Shown one piece after another: positions 1-6,999 of a stretch of 35,258 bases of DNA. The notes under the pieces were generated by a model. That model was not told the origin of the DNA, ran no database searches, and saw nothing but the letters and a program-made list of their open reading frames with translations. Each line of letters opens with the position of its first letter. Positions within the stretch are counted from its first letter, which is position 1. The stretch comes from Candidatus Flavonifractor merdigallinarum. Its GTDB lineage: Bacteria; Bacillota; Clostridia; Oscillospirales; Oscillospiraceae. The position numbers and the translations under genes are program-made. The DNA is taken from the NCBI GenBank assembly GCA_019115265.1, contig DXDX01000052.1, positions 1 through 35,258 of the forward strand, in the 5' to 3' direction.

Positions 1-367
1 GCCGCAGCCGGTCGATCTCCTCATTTACAGCCGAGTCCTTTTCGATAAAGGTGTCGGTGTGGGGGATATAGGCCTCCGGCTGGTAGTAGTCATAGTAGGA
101 CACGAAATATTCCACCGCGTTGTTGGGGAAAAACTCCTTGAACTCGGCGCACAGCTGGGCGGCCAGGGTCTTGTTGTGGGCCAGCACCAGGGTGGGCCGC
201 TGCACCGCTTCAATGACCTTGGCCATGGTAAAGGTCTTGCCCGAGCCGGTGACTCCCAGCAGGGTCTGCTCGTCCAGGCCGTTTTCGATGCCCGCCGCCA
301 GGGCGGCAATGGCCTCCGGCTGGTCGCCGGCGGGCTGATAATCGCTGACTACTTCAAATTTCGGCAT
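1..367 (-). CDS. uvrB: UvrABC excinuclease subunit B, N-terminal part (cut by window edge)
   Basis: UvrB is the damage-verifying helicase-like subunit of nucleotide excision repair; it is loaded by UvrA and then recruits UvrC. Only the first ~122 residues lie in the window. They begin [20 protein letters not shown] and hold the Walker A motif [20 protein letters not shown], and the beta-hairpin region reading [20 protein letters not shown], all diagnostic of UvrB. The ATG at 367 is preceded by GTGAGGTGA. The gene lies 65 bp downstream of radC on the same strand and has its own promoter with a LexA-like box. The remainder continues beyond position 1. Confidence 0.97.
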   Translation of the reverse strand, partial: MPKFEVVSDYQPAGDQPEAIAALAAGIENGLDEQTLLGVTGSGKTFTMAKVIEAVQRPTLVLAHNKTLAAQLCAEFKEFFPNNAVEYFVSYYDYYQPEAYIPHTDTFIEKDSAVNEEIDRLR

Positions 368-386
368 ACCGTCACCTCACGCCCCC

Positions 387-415
387 ATTGTACCAAAACA
401 AATGTTCTAACGCAA
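387..415 (-). promoter_or_regulatory. uvrB promoter with LexA/DinR-type SOS box
   Basis: On the minus strand, TTGCGT (415-410), a 17-bp spacer and TACAAT (392-387, with an extended TGG before it) form a sigma-A promoter. The spacer carries AGAACATTTGTTTT (408-395), which matches 11 of 14 positions of the Gram-positive LexA box CGAACRNRYGTTYC. LexA bound there would block the promoter. uvrB is a classic SOS gene in Bacillus and clostridia, so location and sequence agree. Confidence 0.7.
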
Positions 416-432
416 CAGAAACTTCCAAGCCC

Positions 433-1107
433 TCAGGGCTGGTAATAGCCGCTGTCCCGAAGGGAAACCATATCGTCGTCCACAAAGATCAGGTGGTCCA
501 CCAGGGTGATGCTCATGGCGCTCAGGATAGCGGCCAGGCTGTTGGTGGAGGCCAGATCCTCCGGGGAGGGAAGGGCCAGCCCGGACACGTGATTGTGAGC
601 CAGCACTACACCGGCGGCGTTGAGGGACAGGGCGGCCTCGGCGATGAGCCGGGTGGTGATGGCCACGGCGTTTACGTTGCCCTCGCCCAGCCTGCGCACG
701 CCCAGCACCTTGTGCTTGCCGTCCAGACAGAGCAGGCACAGCCGCTCGTTGCGGGCGCCGAAGAAATAGGGCCGCAGCAGGGCGCAGTAGTCCCTGGAGT
801 TCCGGGCGATGTCGTCCACCTGGGTGCGGACGGTGAGGTAACGGCCGGCCAGCTCCTTTACCACCTTGAAGAGGACGGCGGCGTGCTCCCCCACGCCCTT
901 GACCTTCTGCAGCTCCTCCGGGGTAGCGTCCAGCACCCCGGCCAGGGAGCCGAAGCGTTCCATCAGCTCGTGGGCCAGGGGATTGGTGTCGCTGCGGGGG
1001 TTGGCGTAAAAGAGCAGCAGCTCCAGGACCTTGTGGTCGGGAAAGGAGTCCGGCCGGGCCAGAAATTCAGTTTTCATGCGCTGACGGTGGCCGTCGTGGG
1101 TGCCCAT
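433..1107 (-). CDS. radC: RadC family protein (JAB/MPN+ domain)
   Basis: A 224-residue protein of normal RadC length. An N-terminal helix-hairpin-helix-like part (residues ~20-85, with VKGVGEHAA) is followed by a JAB1/MPN+ metalloprotease-like domain. The zinc motif HxHx7SxxD is intact: H171, H173, S181 and D184 in HNHVSGLALPSPED. RadC was once linked to DNA repair, but that phenotype in E. coli was later assigned to another gene, and the true role of the family is unknown. The gene sits 23 bp downstream of pyrE and 65 bp upstream of uvrB on the same strand, so it is probably transcribed from the pyrE promoter. Confidence 0.93.
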   Translation of the reverse strand: MGTHDGHRQRMKTEFLARPDSFPDHKVLELLLFYANPRSDTNPLAHELMERFGSLAGVLDATPEELQKVKGVGEHAAVLFKVVKELAGRYLTVRTQVDDIARNSRDYCALLRPYFFGARNERLCLLCLDGKHKVLGVRRLGEGNVNAVAITTRLIAEAALSLNAAGVVLAHNHVSGLALPSPEDLASTNSLAAILSAMSITLVDHLIFVDDDMVSLRDSGYYQP

Positions 1108-1130
1108 GGCCGGACCTCCTCCCTGTCAGT

Positions 1131-1802
1131 TTAGCGGGCGCCGTACTCCTTCAGGTAGGCCTCCATTCTGCCCTTCATCTCGTCGTCGATATACACCTTG
1201 CCGTCGATCTCCCGGTTGTGGAGGAAGGCGATGATCTCCTTCACGGTGACGATGGGGTGGACGGCGATGCCGTAGTCCTCCCGCAGCTCGTCCAGAGTGG
1301 AGCAGTCCCGGGTGCCCCGCTCCATCCGGTCCACGGAGACGATGAGGGCCTTCATGTTCACCTTGGCCACGTGTTTGAACAGCTCGATGGACTCCCGGAC
1401 GGCGGTACCGGCGGTGACCACGTCCTCCACGATCACCACGTTGTCCCCGTCCTGGGGCTTGTAGCCCACCATGGAGCCGCCCTCGCCGTGGTCTTTGACC
1501 TCCTTGCGGTTGAAACAGTAGGGCAGGTCCCGGTCGTAGTTGCGGTACAGGGAGGCGGCGGCAGTCACCGCCAGCGGAATCCCCTTGTAGGCGGGACCAA
1601 AGAGGCAGGTCACGCCGTCGGGCAGGTTCTCCTGGATACAGGCGGCGTAGTAGTCGCCCAGCTTGGCAGCCTGAGCGCCAGTCTTGTAGTTGCCGGTGTT
1701 GATGAAGTAGGGGGTCTTGCGGCCCGACTTGGTGGTAAAGTCCCCGAAGGTCAGCACGCCGGAGCGCACCATAAAGGTGATGAATTCTTCTTTGTAAGTC
1801 AT
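1131..1802 (-). CDS. pyrE: orotate phosphoribosyltransferase
   Basis: Transfers phosphoribose from PRPP to orotate, giving OMP in de novo pyrimidine synthesis. The 223-residue protein begins MTYKEEFITFMVRSGVLTFG and shows SGRKTPYFINTG near residue 27 and the PRPP-binding loop VVIVEDVVTAGTAVRE. The ATG at 1802 follows GGGAGAG; an upstream in-frame extension of 49 residues reads through the promoter and a terminator hairpin and is rejected. It is the first gene of a probable pyrE-radC-(uvrB) transcription unit. The other pyr genes are not in the window, and the leader is too short (about 25 nt) to hold a PyrR attenuator. Confidence 0.96.
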   Translation of the reverse strand: MTYKEEFITFMVRSGVLTFGDFTTKSGRKTPYFINTGNYKTGAQAAKLGDYYAACIQENLPDGVTCLFGPAYKGIPLAVTAAASLYRNYDRDLPYCFNRKEVKDHGEGGSMVGYKPQDGDNVVIVEDVVTAGTAVRESIELFKHVAKVNMKALIVSVDRMERGTRDCSTLDELREDYGIAVHPIVTVKEIIAFLHNREIDGKVYIDDEMKGRMEAYLKEYGAR

Positions 1803-1835
1803 GGAACTCTCCCTCTCGATTGTGATATTCGGTAT

Positions 1836-1864
1836 ATTATACCACTTTACCCCCCTTCTTACAA
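1836..1864 (-). promoter_or_regulatory. pyrE promoter
   Basis: Minus-strand TTGTAA (1864-1859), a 17-bp spacer and an extended -10, TGGTATAAT (-10 hexamer 1841-1836). The -10 lies inside a perfect 13-bp palindrome, GGTATAATATACC, which could be an operator but may be chance. Confidence 0.65.
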
Positions 1865-1910
1865 GGGGAGAAGGGCTTCTGAGGGAAAGAGTGCTCTGGA
1901 TAGACCGACA

Positions 1911-1946
1911 GCGGCCCCGGAACAGATGCATCCGTTCCGGGGCCGC
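1911..1946 (-). terminator. hairpin downstream of the M56 gene
   Basis: Perfect 13-bp stem GCGGCCCCGGAAC / GTTCCGGGGCCGC with a 10-nt loop, just after the stop of the M56 peptidase gene at 1960. There is no clear run of T after it on either strand, so it may be a Rho-independent terminator without a strong U-tract or simply a stable 3' end. Confidence 0.5.
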
Positions 1947-1959
1947 CATGGATACCGTT

Positions 1960-3732
1960 TCATGATGCCGGCTGATAGGGGGTCATCCACAGCGCCTCCA
2001 CAATGGCGTTATCCACCACCGTCAGGCGCAGCAGGCAGTCCCCCTGGGAGTTTTCCAGCGGCTCTTCCCGGAATACTGAGCGCAGATACGCCTCCTCCGA
2101 GAACGTGGTCCCATTGTTGTACAGAGAAATAGGGGGCAGCATGGGGTTTTCCCCCAGAGAGAGGCTCCACCATCCATCCTCCCGCGCACTCCAGGTGCGT
2201 GTCACCTGGTCCACCGCCAGCGGCTGAAAGGTAAACGTCCGGCTCTCCCCGTCCCAGGTCCCGTACCGGGCCCACACCACCCCAGTCCAACGACTTCCAA
2301 AACAGGGGACCCAGCCCATTTCCGTCACCTCTCCCGCCTCATTTCGCTCACAGAAGAGAACAAGGGACTCCCCGCTCACCGACGGCCAGGCCAAAAATTC
2401 CGCCAAATTCCCGTTTCCGTCCCAATCCAGACGCACCTGACTGGCCAGATGGAGCGTCTCCTGAGGTAAATCCTCCGCCGTTCGGGCATAGAGCAGGCCG
2501 GAGCCGGTGGTCTCCACCCACAGCACCTCTATGGTACGCTCCTCCAAGTTATACCCCTGTAAGACACAGCCGCCCAAAAAGGACCAAATATCTGCCTCTT
2601 CCATGGTGATTTGGCTGCCCGGCTGGAGGGCAGTCTCCCCAACAGGCGGCTCACTGGCCGCCGGAATGGGAGTGACGCTGTCCTGGACCGCCGCCTGGGG
2701 CCCCTCCGAGCAGGAGGCCAGGGCGCTCCCCGCCAGTGCCAGCACAATAGCAACCGCAAGGACGCTCCGGCCCAGCGGGCGGTGCTTTCCGTCCACCAGG
2801 GCGGCAAAGCGCCGCCGCAGTCCCCCCATTCCCTGGGCAAAGCCGGTGGTGAGAGCCCCCTCCGCGCCGGCCCGGGCGGTCACAGTGTGCAGCAGGGCCA
2901 CGCCGTACCGCTGGCGGTATTCCAAATCCTTTCCCTCCAGCACTGCCTCGTCGCATGCCATCTCCAAATCCCGCTCACCCGCCCGGCGCAGCAGCCAGGC
3001 CAGGGGATTGAACCAGTGCAGGGCGTTGGCCACCAGCAAAAGCAGCTTGCGCCACAGGTCACCTCTGCCGCAGTGGGTATATTCGTGGAGGAGGGCGAAG
3101 TCCCGGTCCTCCCCCTCCATGCCCCGAGGCAGCACAATGGTGGGCTGGAGCCACCCCAGGAGCAGCGGGGTTTCCGCCGCCAAACACTCCACCACCGGAA
3201 TTCCCTCATACTGGCCCGCCGGGCGGCTCCACCGGCGCACCCGCTTGGCAAAGCGGAGGTAGGCCAGCGTGTGCCACAGCAGCATTCCTACCGCGCCCGC
3301 GGCCCACAGGAGAAACAACAGAGCGCCCACATTCAGGCTGTGCTCTGCGGCCCGGTCCACTCCGGCAGAAAATCCCGTTCCCTCCAGCGGGGCCAGGTCG
3401 GTACGGCTCTCCACACCGGTGTCCACCGTCCACTCTCCAGTCCCCAGCTCCAAATAGGTGACCTCGTCTCCCACACTCATCTCCATACTGTATTCCTCTG
3501 TTACAGGGGAATAGGCAGGCGTCTCACCCGGATCGGGGAAGGTCACATGCAGGGGGGACCACGGCCCGCTCCAGCTCCAGGGCAGTGCCAGACGGAGCGC
3601 CAGAACCAGCCACACCCAGCACCGCCACCGGGCGGAACAGAACCGCTCCAGCACCGGCCGCAGCAGCAACAGCAGCAAAATCACCGCGCTGGTGCCCAGG
3701 GACACCTCCAGCAGATGGGACAGCAGCGTCAT
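1960..3732 (-). CDS. BlaR1/MecR1-like M56 family membrane metallopeptidase (antirepressor)
   Basis: A 590-residue integral membrane protein. N-terminal membrane helices at about 8-28, 36-52 and 135-155 precede the cytosolic M56 zinc peptidase core, with HEYTH at 215-219 and ERDLEMACDE at 252-261 supplying the ligands. A further membrane helix at 322-339 ends in a lipobox-like SALASC. The C-terminal ~250 residues would be extracellular; they show none of the SxxK/SxN/KTG penicillin-binding motifs of true BlaR1, so the signal is probably not a beta-lactam sensed through acylation. It overlaps the BlaI-type repressor gene by 4 bp (ATGA). By analogy, a sensed signal activates the peptidase and relieves BlaI repression. 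The ligand is unknown. Confidence 0.88.
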   Translation of the reverse strand: MTLLSHLLEVSLGTSAVILLLLLLRPVLERFCSARWRCWVWLVLALRLALPWSWSGPWSPLHVTFPDPGETPAYSPVTEEYSMEMSVGDEVTYLELGTGEWTVDTGVESRTDLAPLEGTGFSAGVDRAAEHSLNVGALLFLLWAAGAVGMLLWHTLAYLRFAKRVRRWSRPAGQYEGIPVVECLAAETPLLLGWLQPTIVLPRGMEGEDRDFALLHEYTHCGRGDLWRKLLLLVANALHWFNPLAWLLRRAGERDLEMACDEAVLEGKDLEYRQRYGVALLHTVTARAGAEGALTTGFAQGMGGLRRRFAALVDGKHRPLGRSVLAVAIVLALAGSALASCSEGPQAAVQDSVTPIPAASEPPVGETALQPGSQITMEEADIWSFLGGCVLQGYNLEERTIEVLWVETTGSGLLYARTAEDLPQETLHLASQVRLDWDGNGNLAEFLAWPSVSGESLVLFCERNEAGEVTEMGWVPCFGSRWTGVVWARYGTWDGESRTFTFQPLAVDQVTRTWSAREDGWWSLSLGENPMLPPISLYNNGTTFSEEAYLRSVFREEPLENSQGDCLLRLTVVDNAIVEALWMTPYQPAS

Positions 3733-4109
3733 TTTCCCTTCCCTCCCTTCAAAATCTCCTCCAGCTCCGCCACATCCTTGGGGGAGATGGAGCGGCTCTC
3801 CATCAGCGCGGCCACCAGACTAGGCAGGGAGCCGCCGTGGAGCTTTTGGAAAAAGCGCCCGCTCTCGGCGGCCAGGTACTCCCGCTCCCCCACCAGCGGG
3901 CGGTAGTAGTTGGTCCGCCCCTCCTTCTGGGCGGCCACAAACCCCCGCTCCTCCAAGCGGGAGAGGAGCTTCAGCAGGGTGGGCAGCCGCCAGTGCCGCC
4001 CGGCCAGCTTTTCCATCAGCTGGGCCGAGGTGACGGGGTAGTCCTCCATCTGCCACAGGGCCTGCATCACCTCCAGTTCAGCGTCCGGCAGGCGATTTTC
4101 ACGGCTCAT
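3729..4109 (-). CDS. BlaI/MecI/CopY family transcriptional repressor
   Basis: A 126-residue winged-helix repressor (Penicillinase_R family). The N-terminal part reads LPDAELEVMQALWQMEDYPV, the typical start of BlaI; it is followed by the recognition region with LPTLLKLLSRLEERGFV and the wing RTNYYRPLV. The C-terminal helices mediate dimerisation and, in the family, contain the site cleaved on induction. The start at 4109 is chosen because AAAGGATGTGAGG lies directly upstream; a start six codons earlier has no such site. It is co-transcribed and translationally coupled with the M56 peptidase. Two cop-box-like operators lie in its own promoter, so it is probably autoregulated. Confidence 0.93.
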   Translation of the reverse strand: MSRENRLPDAELEVMQALWQMEDYPVTSAQLMEKLAGRHWRLPTLLKLLSRLEERGFVAAQKEGRTNYYRPLVGEREYLAAESGRFFQKLHGGSLPSLVAALMESRSISPKDVAELEEILKGGKGK

Positions 4110-4125
4110 ATCCTCACATCCTTTC

Positions 4126-4177
4126 ATTAGACATTTGTCTTTTTTCTTATTTTACAATTGTCTAATCAGAAAGTCAA
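4126..4177 (-). promoter_or_regulatory. blaI-type promoter with two cop-box-like operators
   Basis: Minus-strand TTGACT (4177-4172), a 17-bp spacer and TAAAAT (4154-4149) form the promoter. Operator 1, AGACATTTGTCT at 4129-4140, is an inverted repeat lying between the -10 and the gene. Operator 2, TACAATTGTC at 4153-4162, sits in the spacer and -10. Their centres are 23 bp apart, about two helical turns. An outer 8-bp inverted repeat ATTAGACA (4126-4133) / TGTCTAAT (4159-4166) spans both. The half-site (T/G)ACA..TGT(A/C) is that of BlaI/CopY family operators. Confidence 0.8.
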
Positions 4178-4183
4178 GTAAAA

Positions 4184-4212
4184 CCTCCCCCAGCGGATTC
4201 CGCTGGGGGAGG
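4184..4212 (-). terminator. terminator of the NYN gene
   Basis: Perfect 13-bp stem CCTCCCCCAGCGG / CCGCTGGGGGAGG with a 3-nt loop, followed on the minus strand by TTTTAC. It closes the NYN gene (stop at 4227) only a few bases before the -35 of the downstream BlaI promoter, which insulates the two units. Confidence 0.88.
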
Positions 4213-4226
4213 CTCAGCTGGAATAT

Positions 4227-5150
4227 TCAGCTCTTTTCCTCTTTGTCCCGCACATACATCTGCTTCACATGGGGCAGATTGGTGGGGCGGATGTCCAGCT
4301 CAAAGCGCTCCAGGGACTTAAAGAGCTGGCTCAACTTGGAGAAGCCGAAGTTGCGGGGGTCAAAGTCGGGCTGTTTTTTCACCAGAAGATTGCCCACATC
4401 CCCCATGAGGGCGTACCCGTCCTCGTCGGCCACACTCTCCACCGAGTCGGCCAGCAGCTCCACCACCGTCATGGGCACACCGCTCTCCACCTCCGGTTCG
4501 GCGGGCTTGGCCTGCTTTTTGGCGGTACGCTTGGCGGGCTTGGTCTCGCTGGCCTTGCGGCTCTCGGCAGTTTTCTCCGCCTTCCCCGCCTCGGCCTTGG
4601 CCGCCGCCTCCGCCTTTTCCTTTTTCTCCCGCTCCAGACGGGCCTTTTCCGCCTTCTCCTTCTCCAGGCGCTGCTCGGCGGCCCGGGCGGCGGCGCGGGC
4701 CTTCTCCCCGGCTGCCCGGATGACCTCGATGTAGATAAACTTGTCGCAGGCCACAATGAAGGGGGCGGGGGTTTTGCGCTCCCCCATGCCGTAGACCGTC
4801 ATTCCCGCCTCCCGCAGACGGGTGGCCAGGCGGGTAAAGTCGCTGTCGCTGCTCACCAGCACAAAGCCGTCCACCCGCCCGGAGTAGAGAATGTCCATGG
4901 CGTCAATAATCATCGCGGAGTCGGTGGCGTTCTTGCCGGTGGTGTAGGCGTACTGCTGGACTGGGCTGATGGCATTTTCCAGCAGCAGAGGCTTCCAGGT
5001 GCTCATATTGGGGCTGGTCCAGTCCCCGTAAATCCGCTTGATGGTGGGGGTGCCGTGAACCGCCACTTCCGCCATCACATCCTTGATGGCGGAGCGGGGG
5101 GCGTTGTCGGCGTCAATAAGGACCGCCAGGCGCAGTTCCGCCCGCTCCAT
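4227..5150 (-). CDS. NYN domain protein with C-terminal LOTUS/OST-HTH domain (putative RNase)
   Basis: A 307-residue protein. Residues ~7-145 form a PIN-like NYN (LabA/DUF88) nuclease domain with the conserved acidic residues D13 and D15 (LIDADN), D77 (NATD), D83 and D102/D104 (SSDSDF), which bind Mg2+ in this fold. Residues ~150-220 are a highly charged Ala/Lys/Glu linker. Residues ~225-300 look like a LOTUS/OST-HTH RNA-binding domain (MTVVELLADSV, YALMGDVGNLLVKKQPDF, FKSLERFEL). This architecture is known in bacteria as a presumed RNA-processing enzyme; substrates are unknown. The ATG at 5150 overlaps the stop of a small upstream ORF as TGATG; a GTG at 5165 is an alternative start. It ends at a strong terminator. 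Confidence 0.88.
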   Translation of the reverse strand: MERAELRLAVLIDADNAPRSAIKDVMAEVAVHGTPTIKRIYGDWTSPNMSTWKPLLLENAISPVQQYAYTTGKNATDSAMIIDAMDILYSGRVDGFVLVSSDSDFTRLATRLREAGMTVYGMGERKTPAPFIVACDKFIYIEVIRAAGEKARAAARAAEQRLEKEKAEKARLEREKKEKAEAAAKAEAGKAEKTAESRKASETKPAKRTAKKQAKPAEPEVESGVPMTVVELLADSVESVADEDGYALMGDVGNLLVKKQPDFDPRNFGFSKLSQLFKSLERFELDIRPTNLPHVKQMYVRDKEEKS

Positions 5151-5200
5151 CAGCGTTTCCCCCACAGTTCAAAAGCCCGGTGGGCCCCAAAAAATCTCAT
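5150..5200 (-). CDS. 16-codon leader ORF overlapping the NYN start
   Basis: ATG at 5200 sits a proper distance after GAGGAGG and opens the reading frame MRFFGAHRAFELWGKR, whose TGA shares an A with the ATG of the NYN gene (TGATG). This is the only strong ribosome binding site near the NYN start, so ribosomes probably load here and restart on the NYN frame. It may be purely a coupling device; the peptide resembles nothing I recognise. Confidence 0.5.
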   Translation of the reverse strand: MRFFGAHRAFELWGKR

Positions 5201-5342
5201 GCGAATTCCTCCTCGTATTTTGGATGTCTTTTCTTCCCGAAAGATTCCGGTCGAATCCTGCAATCCGACTTATGATGTGTCTGAGTTTCAAAATCCCTCC
5301 GCGCCCTCAGACGCGCGCTTGGAATCCTGTGCAATTCGCTCC

Positions 5343-5370
5343 TTGCGCTCTGACATCAGAAGACTATAAT
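5343..5370 (+). promoter_or_regulatory. cstA promoter
   Basis: TTGCGC (5343-5348), 16-bp spacer, TATAAT (5365-5370). Transcription would start near 5377, leaving a leader of about 110 nt before cstA. Confidence 0.65.
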
Positions 5371-5382
5371 AGAGCCGCAAAT

Positions 5383-5449
5383 AAAGGGGAGCGAGGCGGC
5401 CGCTCCCTCCCCTTTGTGCGCCCTGCGTCGGAGACAGCCTGCTGCCGAC
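5383..5449 (+). promoter_or_regulatory. structured leader of cstA (two hairpins)
   Basis: Hairpin A pairs GGGAGCG (5387-5393) with CGCTCCC (5401-5407); an alternative, enclosing pairing is AAAGGGG (5383-5389) with CCCCTTT (5409-5415). Hairpin B pairs GTCGG (5427-5431) with CCGAC (5445-5449). The ribosome binding site CAGGAGGG lies 30 nt further on. I do not recognise a known riboswitch class here. The two competing pairings of the first hairpin would permit a switch, but no U-tract follows, so any control would act on translation or RNA stability. Confidence 0.4.
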
Positions 5450-5488
5450 CATGCCGAGTCCTAGACACGAGACACAGGAGGGATTTTC

Positions 5489-6952
5489 GTGATCAGTTTT
5501 CTTATCGCATTGGTACTTCTTGTGGTAGGCTTTTTTACCTACGGCAAGTTGATTGAGCGTGTGTTCCACATTGATGAGCGCAAGACCCCCGCACTGGCCC
5601 ACCCGGACGGGGTAGACTATGTGCCCATGAAAACCTGGCGGGTCTTTCTGATCCAGCTCTTGAATATCGCGGGTCTGGGTCCCATCTATGGCGCGCTGGC
5701 CGGCGCATGCTGGGGCCCGAAGGTATATCTGTGGATTGTGTTCGGCACCATCCTGGGCGGCGGCGTCCACGATTTTCTCTCCGGTATGATGAGCGAGCGC
5801 CACGACGGTGCCTCCATCTCGGAGATTGTGGGTCTCTACATGGGTAAGGTGATGACCTTTATCATGCGCATCTTCTCCGTGGTGCTGCTGATGATGGTGG
5901 GCGTCAACTTCTCCGTTGGCCCGGCCAACCTCATCGCCAGTATGACGCCCGAGGCGCTCGGCACCGCATTCTGGTTGGCGGTGATTCTGCTGTATTATAT
6001 GCTGGCCACGTTCCTGCCCATTGATAAAATCATCGGCAAGCTCTACCCCGTCTTTGGCATCTGTCTGATTATTATGGCCCTGGGCGTGGGCGGCGCTATT
6101 CTCCTGCTCCCCCAGTATCAGATGCCTGAGCTGTGGGACTCCATGGCCATTGTCCATCCGAAGGGCTATCCCATGTGGGCCATGATGTTCGTCACCGTCG
6201 CCTGCGGCGCGGTATCCGGCTTCCACGCCACCCAGTCCCCCATGATGGCCCGGTGCATGACCTCCGAGCGGGAGGGGCGCACTATCTTCTACGGCGCCAT
6301 GGTGGCGGAGGGCGTCATCGCCCTCATCTGGGCCGCCGCCGGTGTGACCTTCTATAACGGTGTGGGCCCCCTCCAGAACGCGCTGGACTCCCTTACCCAG
6401 GGCGGCGTTGTGAAAGACATCTGCATCACCCTGCTGGGCCCCGTGGGCGGCATCCTGGCCATTATCGGAGTGGTGGCCTGCCCCATCACCTCGGGCGATA
6501 CCGCCTTCCGCTCGGCCCGTCTCACCATTGCCGACTGGTTCCACCTGGACCAGTCCAATGTGGGCAAACGGGCGGCGCTGTCTGTCCCGCTGCTGGCCAT
6601 CGGCGCGGTGATTGCCACCGCGCTGCCCTGGGACATTCTGTGGCGGTACTTCTCCTGGTCCAACCAGACGCTGGCCATGCTGGTCCTCTGGACCGGCGCG
6701 GTGTTCCTTCATAAGCACGGTTTCCCGCCCATTGCCTGTCTGATGGCGGCATTTCCCGCCACCTTTATGTCGGCGGTGTCCATCACCTACTTCTTCCAGG
6801 CCTCGGAGTGCCTGAATCTGTCCACCGCCATCGCCTACCCGGTGGGTATTGTGGCCGCGCTGGCCTTTCTGGCTATCTTCGTGTGGCGCACGCTCTTCCT
6901 GCACAAGGACGATGTCAACCATGAGCTGATTGCCGCCATGCAAAAGCAATAA
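5489..6952 (+). CDS. cstA: CstA family carbon-starvation/pyruvate-peptide transporter
   Basis: A 487-residue polytopic membrane protein, the short CstA type common in clostridia (E. coli CstA is about 700 residues). The N-terminus has the family signature VGFFTYGKLIERVF and YVPMKTWRVFLIQLLNIAG, then GPIYGALAGACWGPKVY and HDFLSGMMSERHDGASISEI. More than ten hydrophobic segments follow. CstA proteins import pyruvate and, in some species, peptides when carbon is short. GTG at 5489 is the start, with CAGGAGGG just upstream. The gene has its own promoter and structured leader and ends at a strong terminator that it shares with the convergent CPBP gene. Substrate in this organism is inferred, not shown. 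Confidence 0.92.
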   Translation: MISFLIALVLLVVGFFTYGKLIERVFHIDERKTPALAHPDGVDYVPMKTWRVFLIQLLNIAGLGPIYGALAGACWGPKVYLWIVFGTILGGGVHDFLSGMMSERHDGASISEIVGLYMGKVMTFIMRIFSVVLLMMVGVNFSVGPANLIASMTPEALGTAFWLAVILLYYMLATFLPIDKIIGKLYPVFGICLIIMALGVGGAILLLPQYQMPELWDSMAIVHPKGYPMWAMMFVTVACGAVSGFHATQSPMMARCMTSEREGRTIFYGAMVAEGVIALIWAAAGVTFYNGVGPLQNALDSLTQGGVVKDICITLLGPVGGILAIIGVVACPITSGDTAFRSARLTIADWFHLDQSNVGKRAALSVPLLAIGAVIATALPWDILWRYFSWSNQTLAMLVLWTGAVFLHKHGFPPIACLMAAFPATFMSAVSITYFFQASECLNLSTAIAYPVGIVAALAFLAIFVWRTLFLHKDDVNHELIAAMQKQ

Positions 6953-6964
6953 AGCCGCACAGGG

Positions 6965-6999
6965 CGGGACGCAGATCGGTGGATCTGCGTCCCGTTTTT
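6965..6999. terminator. terminator of cstA, shared with the convergent CPBP gene
   Basis: Perfect 13-bp stem CGGGACGCAGATC / GATCTGCGTCCCG with loop GGTG, then five T on the plus strand. The stop codon of the minus-strand CPBP gene (6998-7000) overlaps the T-tract, so the hairpin also lies just downstream of that gene. Confidence 0.9.

Noticed and set aside
1960-4109. Beta-lactam sensing system (BlaR1-BlaI)
   Set aside because: The sensor lacks penicillin-binding motifs and no beta-lactamase or PBP2a gene is adjacent, so only a family-level call is justified.
5371-5488. Known riboswitch upstream of cstA (THF, guanidine and similar considered)
   Set aside because: Conserved cores of the classes I can recall are absent; kept only as an unassigned structured leader.
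5288-6949. 553-residue open frame antisense to cstA
   Set aside because: Mirror frame of a GC-rich gene; low-complexity His/Gly/Gln-rich product, no ribosome binding site, and the plus-strand CstA is unmistakable.
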